Program-made: the position numbers and the translations under genes
Assembly (NCBI GenBank): GCA_947179485.1
Contig: OX359245.1
Coordinates: forward strand, 22,927,067 to 22,991,066
Direction: 5' to 3'
Length of the DNA: 64,000 nt
Source of the DNA: Allacma fusca
Lineage: Eukaryota > Arthropoda > Collembola > Symphypleona > Sminthuridae
The notes under the pieces: model-generated
The model's input: only the letters and a program-made list of their open reading frames with translations
Databases searched by the model: none
Told to the model about the DNA's origin: nothing
In this document: one piece after another, positions 50,100 to 61,816 of the stretch
Numbering within the stretch: the first letter of the stretch is position 1
Layout: each line of letters opens with the position of its first letter

Positions 50100-52993
50100 T
50101 TAATTGAATTTACCGAAACTGCCAAATTCACGTTCGATTCCATCAATATCATCGTCTAGATTGCCAGATTTTTCATCCTTCGGTTTTTTAGGTGGCTTTT
50201 TCTTATTACTACGCTGCTGCGTTTTAGGCTGCTCTTCTTGCTCATCTTCTTCGTCTTCGTCGTCCGTAGTTTGTTTACGTGGTGTGTCTTCTTCTTCTTC
50301 GTCTGTAGTTTGTTTATGTGGCGAGTCTTCTTCTTCTTCGTCTGCAGTTTGTTTCCGTGGCGAGTCTTCTTCTTCTTCGTCTGTAGTTTGTTTACGTGGT
50401 GTCTCGTGCTCCTCTTCCCTTTTACTTGGTGTCTCATCTTCTTCATCTGATGCTTGTGTGCTAGGGACTTCCGAAATCTCTTCCTCTTCAGACTCGCTGT
50501 TTCTTTGGTGCTGTCTGCGAGGTTTAGGTCCGCCATCATCCTCGTCTTCCTCATCAATTTGTGAAGCATCTTCGTCGGTGTGTCTATCAGAATCAGTGTT
50601 GTAACGCCTCGAATTTGGGCTTGTTGGTGGTTGCACAGAATCGTTGAATTCATCGTTATTGTTACCATCATTTTCTTGAGATGATTCTGGTTTTAATGTT
50701 TCTTGGTCGTACTGTTGAATTGTTCGCGTGTAAATTGGGTCCAAAACCGGAAAATTTCTCTTCGGAATATCTCCTGCAGCTGCGTGTTCAATTCCTGAAT
50801 CTTCGCCATAGCTGTGACGGTTACTGTGCATTGGACGGTTTTTATAGTTATTTACTAAAGAATTTCTACCACTAAATCTTATATTTGGATTTTCAAAATT
50901 TGGTCGCCTGAAACTGTAGCGTTCAGGAGACTCAGAGAATGAATCAGACGTGTCGTAGTTTCGAAATTTTTGGTTACCGGTATTAGACGTATCAGGTATT
51001 GATTGAAGTTCATCGTTTTCATAGTCTTCATTGTAGTTGCCATTGCCTTGACTGTGCGAGACTGGTGCAACTCTGTTTCGCGAAAGTTCCGAATGACCTT
51101 GTCTTTGTCGTGGCTTTGTACCCCTTATATACTTTCCTTCTGAATGTCGTCGGTCATCATAACTCCCAATTCTTGGCTCTGTGCGACTGTATTTCAGGTT
51201 AGCTGTTTTTGCAGAATTTAAGTGAGTCGATTGTGGTTTTGGTGGTAGAGAGACAGGACTCCCGTAGAACGTGTCTGATTCTGGATCCCCTCGTGGGGGT
51301 GGCCTCCCGTGTTCGTGCAAGTAAGGATCTCGGTTATTCCGTGTTGGTGAATAATATAAATTCTTTGAGTTTGAATTTATTTGCCTTTGGTTTGGTTCTA
51401 ATGATGTGTGTCGGTAATGCATATTTCCAGGGATAATTTCAGCCTTTTTTGTGTATTGCGGTGACAGTGACACGGTCGGATTGTACTGATGTTGCAACGC
51501 TGGCGAAGCATAGTATGCTGGAACTTGAACAGGAGGTACCGCTGAATGCATATTGTAGAAATTAGTGATTGGAATTGGATTTTGGTTAAACGGCTGCACG
51601 GTTTGCTGTACTGGAACTGGTGCCAAGTAAACGTGCTGAGGAATTTGAATATATTGAGGAGTTTGCGGGTGAGATGAATGCAACGGTGCAGTTATTTTAG
51701 GATTTAGGTAAACATTTGCCTGCGGTTTTTCAGCTGGACCTTTAGACGCATAAGTAACACCCGCGATTTTTTGTCGTTGTTGAATTTCATTTGGTCCATT
51801 TTGTAAATTCGGTTGTTGGTGGTGTTCAAAAATACCGCCCTGCTCTTTAAAAAACGGAAGTTGTTCATTAATATTATTTGATTTTTTTATAAGATGGTTA
51901 TGACCCGTTGCAGAGTTAAAATTATTTGATTCATTCGACTGCGGAGGCGGAAAGTACGATTTATTATCTCTCAAGTCTTCGGGAGCTGCAACTTTATGAC
52001 CAACACCATATGTTATTGGTACCTTATTTTTTCTCGATGGGGATATTGCAGGAGTTACAAAACCAACCTTTGTACCAAAAGTTAGATGCGCTACATGAAA
52101 ATCTTTCAAGTCATCTCCATTCACATCCTCTCCGTGAGCGATATTAATTGGGTCTTGTGTTGGAGCAAATATGTGGTTGTGAGGCGAAGGTACCTTCTGG
52201 GAATGAATCGCCGGTGTAATTTCTCTAACGGTTGTTGTGATAGGTGGGAATTGGGTGGTTGTGAAATGAAATGGAACCCGTGTAGGACGGTTCATTCCGA
52301 TCTGATCAGCAGTAATTACACGTGACTCTTCTGAAACATGTTCTAGAGTTTCTGAGTCTGCATTATTAACCGGTAAATTAGCACTCGCATTTGTCATCGT
52401 AGAACCTGTAGATACCTTGTATGCAATAGGTTCTTTATTTTCTGCATGTGGAGACAAATGCTCGCCGCCTGGGGAAGTTGCAGTAAAACTTCCGTTTGTA
52501 AGTGTTTTTACGGTACTTTTATTGCTTAATGATGTCAAACTAGCTGAACTGCGTTCGTCTGGTTTTCTTTTAAGCGCGTAATCGAGTGAGATATTAAAAT
52601 TTGAAATTATATTGTACTCGTTTTTTGTTGATTGAGCTGACCCGTTGATGAGTTTTGGTTCATGCACATGTCCTAAGTTTCTATACTTAGCAGAGGCAGC
52701 GTTCCTTAATTTGATGTTTGTAAGTTCACTTAACTTATCTATAATTCTGTGTGTTCTTGGCTTGGACAAAGGCTGTTGAACTTGAATTGCAGTGTTTTTT
52801 GATACGGAGAAAGGCAACTTAATGGAGACATTCTTCATAGTTGAAGATTCTGGATATGTAAATAATGTGAGGACAGTTGTATTTTTCTCGTGGCTACTTC
52901 CTGATGAATTAAAATTGCCATTCTGTCGATCCATTTCCAATGTTCGATAGTTTTCCACTTCATTCGTTCGGTCCTCGGAGTTTATCATTGAAT
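50100..52993 (-). CDS. Large terminal exon of a host gene for a disordered acidic protein
   Basis: A single uninterrupted frame of about 964 codons. From the first Met (52988) it gives 962 residues; I do not recognise the family. The N-terminal two thirds are rich in Asn, Ser, Thr, Pro, Gln and His, including a Thr-rich stretch (HFTTTQFPPITTT) and a Pro/Gln/Tyr-rich stretch around residues 420-520. The middle is charged and Arg/Tyr/Ser-rich. The last 150 residues are highly acidic with a 13-residue repeat, then a basic KKKPPKKPK patch and a short acidic tail. No signal peptide or membrane segment appears after this Met. A good acceptor (TTTTATTTCAG, ending 52994) directly upstream shows that at least one exon precedes, so Met 52988 may be internal. 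The only host coding region in the window. Confidence 0.8.
50270..50420 (-). repeat. 39-bp coding repeat in the acidic tail
   Basis: About four tandem 39-bp units encode KQTTDEEEEDSPR-like 13-residue repeats. The unit is a multiple of three, so unit-number changes keep the frame. Confidence 0.85.
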
Positions 52994-53299
52994 CTGAAAT
53001 AAAATCAAAATTTCAATAATATTATTGAATTAATAACAAGAAAATAATATCGAAGCTAAGAAGCGTATAAGCAAATTGCACCGGAATCATGCACATACGC
53101 ATTGTACAATAACTTCAAAACAAAACAGGCACGGCACAACCTATAAGGTATGGTTCCACTGGTTAAATATATGTACCTAAACACTCGTCAATAATTTCCA
53201 AATAACACTATTTTCTACTTCGCAGATAAAGCAATAACCTAACTCCCGTATTCAGGTTGCCTTATATTATACTAGTATTGTGAAAATACCAATTGCTTG
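52994..53299. other. Probable intron or 5' flank of the 50.1-kb gene
   Basis: Follows the acceptor at 52994-52996 on the minus strand. A strong donor sequence GTAAGTG (minus strand, near 53684-53690) could end an untranslated upstream exon. In that case this stretch and the repeat at 53300-53618 are intronic. This is inference. Confidence 0.3.
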
Positions 53300-53618
53300 G
53301 GTTGGTATAAAATGGTCGTAATTAATATTATCCAAATAAATCCACTGTCCAATAAAAACCAGTTTTAACCAAAACGTACCACCGGCTTGGCTAATATTAC
53401 GCATGCATGAACACAGGGTTGCCAAGTGGTCAGAAATGGCCTGGTTATTATTGGTTAAAATCCGGTTCTAACCGGCCCGGACCTGTTGTATAGGTTGGCA
53501 TAAAATGGCCATAATTAATACTATCCAAATAAGTCCACTGTCCAATAAAAACCGGTTGTTACCATTTCTTGCCACTGGCTTGGCCTTTATTGATAAAAGC
53601 CGGTTTTTTGCCAACCCT
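53300..53618. repeat. Duplicated ~100-bp segment and MITE-like unit
   Basis: A segment starting GGTTGGTATAAAATGG (53300) recurs diverged at 53493, a step of 193 bp. The part 53414-53618 has inverted ends of the CAGGGTTG / CAACCCT type, as in hAT MITEs. The flanks (CATGAACA / CCTGAACC) match imperfectly, so the boundaries are tentative. Confidence 0.5.
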
Positions 53619-53937
53619 CCTGAACCACAATATCATTTAACGGAGTTCTTGCTGAATCACAAGTGGAATTTGTAATTACACTTACTTATTGCTGGCACGT
53701 TGTGCTAAGTTGGTCAACGATCTCTATTGCATTAACGTATGTTTTTTCAAAAATTACGATGTACTCCTGAAAACACGCTGAATATTAAAATAAACGTTTA
53801 GGTCGGAGAGAGAGCCACATTCTACACTAGATTCCTCGTAAGATGTATTTCTGTTCGTTAAAGTACCCACATATTCAGATACTAATTTGTCTGGTCCAGG
53901 TACATTGGAAGCTGTACGTGTTCCTGTCAGGTACAAT

Positions 53938-54696
53938 TAGTGATGGCAAATATCGCCACATTGCTCATATCGGAAATATCACTATCGCCAAAAACAGTTT
54001 TTGCGACATATCGCATATCGCCGTTTATTCCCCATTCAATATCAGTCCCATGCAAAGACCATTTTTTCGTAAAATATTTGTAAATGTAACAGATCGGTAA
54101 AGATTAATGCGAATATTTTGAGTACTTTTCTTACAGTAGTTGCACTTTGCTTTCAAAAAATCTTATCGTCTCAAAAAATAATTTCAAACAGCTGTCCGTC
54201 GCCCTGCCCTTAGTACAGTATTCAATACATTTACTGTTGTGAATACTTTGTCCATATTTGTGGTGTCAATCTTTTTTGGTCGAATTAGTTTTTTAATTTT
54301 ATTCATTTTAAACGAATATTAAAAGGACTACTTAAAAGTTCAAATATAATCTCCTCACTGTTAATCCGGAATACCTTCTACCCACCATATATTAATAATG
54401 TAACAATGAGGATTGATGTAGTGAGTAATAGTAGGTATGCTCAAAGGTTGCATTAAATGGTAGAAAAGAAATATTCATGGTACAAAACTCTGATAATTAA
54501 GGAGTTTTTACCATTTTTTAAAGAGCATGTAACTATTACATTCACGCTCTCGCACAAAAGTCGTGAGCTAATTAACCGTAGTAATTGTGCGATAAGCCGA
54601 TATTATGGATCAACTTGGCGAGATTTATCGCCTTAAATATCGCCACTCGTTGTGGCGATATTTTCGATATATCGTGTCGCCATATCGCCATCAGTA
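53938..54696. mobile_element. Decayed short relative of the 55.2-kb hAT element
   Basis: Left end TAGTGATGGCAAATATCGCC and right end (complement) TACTGATGGCGATATGGCG resemble the ends of the element at 55179. Both ends are full of ATATCG/TATCGCC words. No matching target duplication was found, so it is older or its ends are misplaced. No coding capacity. Confidence 0.5.
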
Positions 54697-56147
54697 GTGA
54701 CCGTACTGTAAGGCGAAGTCCCTTTAAGACTAACGAATTGTCTGGAAAGAATCTTTAAATAAATAAAAGATAAATACTGGGCTAAATTTCTCTGGCCTCA
54801 GGATTCCAAAATCTATTTTGGTACAAAAGGCTAGCCAAGAGTTTGAAGAAGTCCAGGAGAAGCACTACAGCCAGGGTGCATCAAGTTTACCGTCAAACAC
54901 AAAGGAGATAAACTTGCCTTGTACAATCTTAAAAATCTCCTATAAGCACTACTTTACCCTTTGCTTATGTTTAGGTCTGGTGATAGTAAGGGTGCTGTTT
55001 TTGTGATAAAGGCGTGGGGAATCATGTTTAACGTAAACCACCATGAACAAGGATATCTAGATAGAATCATGAAGAAGTGAAACATTTCCAGGGAATTAAT
55101 TGATCAGCAGGAGAGCGACCTGAAAAAACAACCAACTGTGCAAAAATGGTTTCAGAATTACAGCATGACTGTCCTCTCTAGTGCTGGCAAATATCGCCAC
55201 TTTTTCGATATCGAGAATATCGGTCTCGGGATTTTTGAGTTTGGCGATTATCGGCGATATCCGATATATCGACAAGTATTTTTATAAAAAAGCATATGCG
55301 CAAAAGTAACAAGATTTCCGCAGTAAAGATCATAGAGAATTATATATAAATGTTTTACCATGTAGTATTTGTTGTTCAAACATAAAACTACGAATATTTT
55401 CCACACAAAACATCCGAATTCGGATTTACTTTTTTTGAAGCACAATAAAGTAAGATTTCAAAAAACTAAGCGCGTCCAAGTGATTTTACAATCCCGGTCA
55501 TTTCCACTTTCCCACCTTTTTCCACTTTAAATTTCCAAATTCCCCCCGCATATTCGGTCAAATTAAAATGCCATAACATATATACTTAATACTTACTAGG
55601 AATATGTAAAGCCAGAAATGTCCAGCCTTCGAAGCTAGCCTACAAGGAAGGCTTTATTAAAAATTTCTAAAATGGTAGGCGAAGGAAGGGCGTGTTATAG
55701 GTAGCCTCCGAATGTATTAAAGGCTTCATGTGGATGATGACAGATGCATAAAATACAAGGCAGCAGTGTATTCCGTGGTTTTTACAACATTTTGCTTAGT
55801 ACATGTTTTTCGGGAATGTAAAAATCCGTGGAATATTTAGCAGCGATATAACAAGCATTTCATCGAAAATTACCAATTTCTTTAAAATATTCCACGGTTT
55901 TTTACACTCCTGAATAAATCTTAAAATATAATCATAGGGTGCACTCTTTTGCTTTTCGGGATCAGGCAGCTTTAGGGTTAGGTAATGGTTAAAGGAGTTC
56001 GCATCTATTTATGTAAAAGTATAAAAATTGCGAGTGGTGTTATCAATAAGTGTTTTCCATTTTTAACCTAAACAAGCACAAATTCAAAGTAGGAAGATTT
56101 CGAAGGGACAATATCCTAATTATTTAGTTCTTTAGATATCCGTAGTA

Positions 56148-57147
56148 CCCAGTCACTCGAAATGTATAGGATCCTACATGTAAAATCTATAGGATAAAAG
56201 TATCAGATCTGCGGACGATATCTCAAACGATTTTCTTACAGGATCCTATACTATCCCATAGTTACTAGTCCCAAACTCGCATGGGATTTTCTCTAGTTGT
56301 CCTATAGTTGAAAATTTATTATTATCTTATGCGCTTCTCTACTTCTACTCCATTTTCCTCCAAAATTAAAACTACATAACCATCTTTACTACAGTTAGCT
56401 TAATTTTTAGACAATTGTAAATATTCTAAATATTTATAATTGTCTAAACAATTAAGCTAACTGCCATTAACGTTTTCATACATATACATCTCCTCAAATT
56501 GTCAATAGTAATACACCCTACACTGCAGTTCCATGTGGAAATAACATGTAACACTACAAAATAAAATTGCAGCCACAAGTAAATAATTTCTCGTATAAAT
56601 TGAAAAAAAGAACAATAACAATCACACACTGGTTATATTTTCCGCTTGTCTTACTATTACTAATTTTAAGTTAAAATTGAAACCATCTAAAGAACAGGTA
56701 AGTCGATTTGGTGTTCATCACAACCAAAGAACATGTGAATGACAACTGCTGTTGATTAAGTATGGCGAATTTGGCGGTTATAATATATGTCTTGCACAAA
56801 CGATGAGGAGCGCAGAATCCTTGTCAAAGCAAGTACAGGATTTTTCTAAAAATGTCCTATGGTACCCGAAACCATCGGATTTTTCTGAAAATGTCCTATA
56901 GTACTCGAACTTGCAGGATATGCGGCACCCAACTTATAGGATTTCTTTAAAAACTTCCTATGGTACCCCCAGCTTATAGGATTTTTCTGAAAACTTCCTA
57001 TGGTACCCTATCTTATAAGAATCGGGTTCCAGTTTCTGACGAGCTGAATGATTTCTAGAAGATCCTATATGGCTTGTGGGATTTCTGGTACATTTTCTCA
57101 CAGAACTTGCATCCTATAGGAATCCCATACAGTTTGGAGTGACTGGG
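56148..57147. mobile_element. MITE-like element with TA target duplication, 1000 bp
   Basis: Inverted ends CCCAGTCACTC are exact over 11 bp and continue imperfectly (TGTATAGGATCC / TGTATGGGATTCC). They are flanked by TA on both sides (56146-56147 and 57148-57149), as in the Tc1/mariner superfamily. Inside is a tandem repeat (about 56838-57010) of GGATTTTTCTGAAAA-type units ending CCTATGGTACCC. No coding capacity. Confidence 0.75.
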
Positions 57148-57484
57148 TATCAACTAAGTGGTGACATTTTAATTTGGCATACCCTAATTCCTAACGACAC
57201 GAATCTAACGACTAACGATCACTAACGATCACTAACGACTAACGATCACTAACGACTAACGATCAGTCTCTAACGACTAACGATCACTCTCTAACGACTT
57301 ACGATCACTCTCTAACGACTGACGATCACTCTCTAACGACTTACGATTTCCCATAACGACTATAGATAACTCTCGAACGAGTAACAATGAGTATCTAACG
57401 GGCAACAAGGAGTCTCTGACGACTAGCAATGAGTCTCTAACGGGTAACAATGAATTTCTAACGACTAACAATGAGTGTAATGAC

Positions 57485-57670
57485 TAGGGCTCCTTTTCGG
57501 GACGGGACGTCCCGAGGTTGACGGGACCGGGATCGGGACAGTTTCGGGACAAAATGTTTGTCCCCATGTTATTTCGGGACTGAATGGGGTCGAACTTTTT
57601 TGTCTCGAGGAATTCGGGACGGGACAAAATTGTCGACGTGACAAAAACATTGTCCCAAGTAGAAGCCCTA
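57485..57670. mobile_element. Small hAT-type MITE, 186 bp
   Basis: Ends TAGGGCT are inverted and fit YARNG. Flanks GTAATGAC and GTAACGAC match at 7 of 8 positions. The interior has repeated CGGGAC words that form several hairpins. Confidence 0.75.
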
Positions 57671-57685
57671 GTAACGACTAACAAC

Positions 57686-58550
57686 TAGTGTTTCTTGTCA
57701 ATTGAAAGTTAACCGCAATTACTAGTTGTACATTGCAATTACAAAAACATTAAATACTCGCAATTACCGGTTAAGCACAACTGAAATTGCAAGAAATTCA
57801 ATTACATTACAAGTGCTTGCACTGCAAAAAGTTGCAATTTAAAAAACATTTTTCAAGTTAATTGCAACTTGCAACCGTTTCTAATTTGAGTGCAAAATTT
57901 TACAGAATGTATCAATAAGTCACTGCGCTCTAATAACTAATGTACATAATAAACACGTGTATTGTCTCAGCGGGAGTAATTACTGTACTGACTGTTCAAT
58001 TTCGTCGGTGAGGGGGCAAATTGTTGAAGTGAATTTTTGATTAGCTGATCAAAATGTTCCCATTGGCACAAAATTATAGAAAATATTTTAAGGATTGTAA
58101 AGACATGTTGAACGACGAAATTTTACAATATTTTAGCCTTGGAAGCTTTGAGGGAAGGCAATTTCATTTGTGCATCTCTGTTTCATTGTGCATTGCGTCT
58201 AGATTATTTTATTTAATACACTTTGTTTAATTTAGTGAAACAGCATGCATATCATTTTGCTACCAATCAATGCACAGATCATTTTGTCTCTTCGCCGACG
58301 ATTTATAGTGTGTATCAGTTAACTTGCAATTGTACTTGTCGGTGCAATTACTTGCAAATGTTCTTGCAGTTGCCTTACCAACTGCAAGTAACTTATGAAC
58401 TAATTGCAAGTTCAACTTCGGTTATTTGCATGATTTAATTGCCGCATTTTAGCAAGTACCAGTTACAGTATTACTCGTACTTGCATTAACAATTTTAAAT
58501 TGTAATTGCAAGTTCGGGTATTCCCAATACTTGCACCGACGGAAACACTA
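57686..58550. mobile_element. Non-autonomous hAT element, 865 bp
   Basis: Inverted ends TAGTGTTTC and a perfect 8-bp target duplication CTAACAAC (57678-57685 and 58551-58558), within the Foldback-like repeats. Subterminal zones are full of TTGCAATTA/ACTTGCAA words. No coding capacity is recognised. Confidence 0.85.
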
Positions 58551-59801
58551 CTAACAACTAGTCTCAGGAATAACAATGACATTTGATTAATGATAACCCT
58601 ATGACAACTACCGATCAGTCTACCGATCATAATACAACTACTAACAATCACACTTACTATTGCGCGAACAAATTTACTTAAACCCGACCATGAATATCTC
58701 CAGTTTGTGGTCAAGTATAGCCCAGTACGTACCTACACCTACACGCGATCAAGTACTACGGTTCAAATAAATTATTATTACTTGAATTCGAACATGACTA
58801 GCAGATAAAGTCATATTCAAGTCCATGAATACCGTGAGGTTACTCGAACAGTTATTATTTTGAAAACAATTACTCTAACTGAGAATATGAATTTATATGG
58901 TACATGCATACGATGAAATTCAGAAGTATAAATATATAGAAATGCCCGTATATCTTCGAGTGGCAAAATTTGAAGGACATATTATACGATATACAATACT
59001 GATTGTTAGTAGCTAGAGAGTGATCATAAGTCGTTAGAGACTGATCGTAAGTCGTTAGAGACTGATCGTAAGTCGTTAGAGACTGATCGTTAGTCGTTAG
59101 TGATCGTTAGTCGTTAGATTCGTGTCGTTAGGAATTAGGGTATGCCTTTTAATTTGGCCGAATAATATGCCGAATGTGCCGTGGGAATTTTGAAATTGAA
59201 AGTGGAAAAAGCCGAAAAAGGTGGACAAAGTGGAAATAAGGTAATAATAAAAACAATGCTATAGACCGATATTCTCGTTTGGAAAGTCGATAATTATCGA
59301 CATTATTATCGGTAAACAATTGGCGATATTAACGATAATATCGTCTCGACATATCCCACTTGCCAGCACTAGTCCTCTCATCACCTGCTTAATACCATAA
59401 CATGAATTCCATTGAAAATCTTCGGGATGAGCTTAATCTAAGGCTCCGTGTTAGAAAATCCGGCCAAGAATATGGCTGAACTTTTTCACATTCTCAGGGA
59501 AGTGGTACTGTATTCCGCCCAAATAAACCCGAAAACAAGTGAAGTACCCAATCGAATTCAGGAGCTTATTAAGACCCGTAGTGGGGCCACTCGCTATTAA
59601 AACCAAGAAATGGTAGTAATAATGCAAAGTTTTGTTACACAAAATTCTATTTTTTTTGTTCTCCAACTGTTTTGGACTAATTAGGCAAACAAGTTCCGTG
59701 CTTTATCCTCTTAACATCTCTATTCGTAATCTTTTAAATTTTCAGTCCTTTAGTACAAGTTCCAACGGAGTTATCCACCGGAGACCAGTTGTACACATAA
59801 G

Positions 59802-60385
59802 CAAAGGTGTCCACCTATCCTATTTATAGGCCTATACATAGGATAAAAATAGGCAGGATGCAAAATCCAAGTAATTATAGGTAGTAAAATAGGGTGCAGT
59901 AATCACCGCTAAAATTAATCCTATATTATATGTAAGAGCTGCAAGAGTTCACTTTTTATTTAGGAACAAGGTAGGCAGTTTGCGAAGGTAAAAATAGGCA
60001 TATTTAATAATCTATTGACAAATTTGTCAAGCAATTATTTGATTTAACCTTAAAATAAATCTCAAAAATATTCTTGTGACATTTTAGTAGTTCGATTTTT
60101 TTCATGTGTTACGATTGCACGTACATACATACATGATTTTTAGTTAAAAAAATAAGCCTTTCTAGGCTAAAAATAGGTGTTTATAGGCTAAAAAATAGGC
60201 CTTTATAGGCTAAAAAATAGGCCTTTATAGGCTAAAATATAGGCAGATACATTGCAGTAGTATATATGTAGGCAAATAGGTAGGCAATTTATTTTTGATA
60301 AATAATATAGGTTAATATGTAGGGAAGGCAAAGCTGCAAAAAATATGTAGTATTTTAGGTAGGCTGAACCTTTTGGACACCTTTG
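59802..60385. mobile_element. Non-autonomous hAT element with 22-bp tandem repeats, 584 bp
   Basis: Inverted ends CAAAGGTGTCCA and a perfect 8-bp target duplication CACATAAG (59794-59801 and 60386-60393). The interior has about four units of AGGCCTTTATAGGCTAAAAA (about 60150-60240) and many TAGGCA words. No coding capacity. Confidence 0.88.
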
Positions 60386-60393
60386 CACATAAG

Positions 60394-61166
60394 TAATGCT
60401 AATATATGGTCAGTGACTGTATATTTGAAATTATTAACAACCTGAAGCGGTGCATTGCGTTGTTGATAGTAGTGCTGTAATAGCTGGGAACAACACCCAA
60501 GCAGTCACTTGAATGAGTTTGATTTCTTTAGAAAAACTCATCACATGTATATCAGCTAAATCCATGTATAGCGTTTAGTTCTAGGTCGTTTTCACGTTGA
60601 AATGTTAATTTAAATTAATTTAAAACTGTCCATTATCTGCTGGATTCACTGATGTCTTTTTTATTATGTTTATTGGCTTTTCTTTGATTTTTTAGTAATT
60701 TTCGCACAAAGATAAATATTTTTTACTGATATAATCGTACTTTCATTTTATGTTCGATACCAGCACTGGAAACTATTTGGTAGTTTGAAATGTTATCGAA
60801 TATTCTAATCAGAAACGAATTTCGACCCTGCGAGTGCAGTAACACGAAATAAATATAATAAATATTCCATCACTAGAACTGAACTTGTTTCTTGGACTCA
60901 CATCACTTCCTTGGGGTATAGTTGTAATTTCGATATTTTGAATGTAGTCTAAAGTAACTGGAAATCTGCAAAGAAACTACTCCAATGAAGAGATGGTCTT
61001 TAACAGAGGGATATACTCGCGTCTGCAAGAATATTCAGTACGAGAATTGCTCTATTTACAAATGTACCAAGAAAGTGAGAAAATACATTAAATTTGGTCA
61101 TAATTTGGTGCATCAAACAGTAGCGACAGTATTTTAACAAGTATTAGATTATACATAATGCGTCTG
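60394..61166. other. Intergenic stretch, nothing recognised
   Basis: AT-rich DNA without a long frame, tandem repeat or readable element ends. Confidence 0.6.
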
Positions 61167-61174
61167 GTTTTGGC

Positions 61175-61808
61175 CTGGGGTGGAAAAAGTTCTCAAACCC
61201 GCGATTCCAGTTTGTTCCAAAAATGATCATCAAATGATGACCAATTTTGGAAACTGTTCAACCAAATTTGGAAAAGGGTCTGCCAATATACATGCCCAAT
61301 CTCGGAGTACATGCCAACTTTCGGGGAAAATTCCCAACACATATACGTGCCCAATCTCGGAGTACATGCCCACTCAGAAAAAATTGCCTACCCATGTACG
61401 TGCCCAATCTCGGAGTACATGCCCACTCAGAAAAAATTGCCTACCCATGTACGTGCCCAAACTCGGAGTACATGCCCACTTTCGGAAAAAATTCTCAACC
61501 CATATACATACTTACTACTTACCCAATCTCGGAGTACATGCCAACTTTCGGGAAAAATTCCCAACACATATACGTGCCCAATCTCGGAGTACATGCCCAC
61601 TCAGAAAAGATTGCCTACCCATGTACGTGCCCAATCTCGGAGTACATGCCAACTTTCGGGAAGAATTCCCAACCCATATACGTGCCCAATCTCGGAGTGC
61701 ATGTCCACTCAGACAAAATTGCCTACCCATATAAGTGCCGGATATCGGAGTACGTGCCCACTTTCAGAAAAATTTGGTTCGTCCACTTTGAAACTTTTTC
61801 CACCCCTG
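61175..61808. mobile_element. Non-autonomous hAT element with a 54-bp minisatellite, 634 bp
   Basis: Inverted ends CTGGGGTGGAAAAAGTT / CAGGGGTGGAAAAAGTT and a perfect 8-bp target duplication GTTTTGGC (61167-61174 and 61809-61816). Most of the interior is a tandem repeat (about 61288-61760) of about 54-bp units with CCCAATCTCGGAGTACATGC. Because 54 is a multiple of three and the unit lacks stops on the plus strand, all three plus frames stay open for 176-194 codons. They are not taken as genes. Confidence 0.9.
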
Positions 61809-61816
61809 GTTTTGGC

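Larger units (their letters stand above)
57176..59146. mobile_element. Foldback/Mutator-like element with tandem-repeat arms, 1971 bp
   Basis: Inverted arms begin GGCATACCCTAATTCCTAAC and run for about 150 bp or more (57176-57360 and about 58995-59146). Each arm contains tandem units of about 20 bp (TCTCTAACGACTTACGATCA). A perfect 9-bp target duplication TTTTAATTT (57167-57175 and 59147-59155) fits Foldback/MULE elements. It is inserted in the right arm of the 55179-59371 element, and two hAT elements sit inside it. No transposase is recognised. Confidence 0.8.
55179..59371. mobile_element. hAT-like non-autonomous element carrying nested insertions, 4193 bp
   Basis: Ends TAGTGCTGGCAA on both sides (inverted), with a perfect 8-bp target duplication GTCCTCTC (55171-55178 and 59372-59379). 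The arms continue as diverged long inverted repeats: CCACTTT/CACCTTTTTC, CATTCGG and CAAATTAAAA words at 55490-55575 match, inverted, 59147-59245. No transposase is recognised. Most of its length is later insertions. A further inverted repeat (55812-55838 and 55885-55910, core AAAATCCGTGGAATATTT) lies in the left part. Confidence 0.85.
54840..59684 (+). pseudogene. Tc1-like transposase remnant split by a later insertion
   Basis: On the plus strand, left of the insertion, are AKMVSE/VQKWFQNYSMTVLS-type residues from the end of the catalytic core. To the right (from 59402) come MNSIENLRDELNLRLR, with the Glu of the usual NPIENLWDE motif, and then RIQELIKTRSGATRY and a stop at 59598-59600, the typical Tc1 C terminus. 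Several frameshifts and stops are present. The 4.2-kb hAT-like element with target duplication GTCCTCTC sits inside it. The left limit and the right inverted repeat (about 59660-59684) are approximate. Confidence 0.7.

Noticed and set aside
50104-50604. Ser-rich plus-strand frame opposite the acidic tail
   Set aside because: Antisense of the acidic repeat codons; the minus-strand frame is much longer and continuous.
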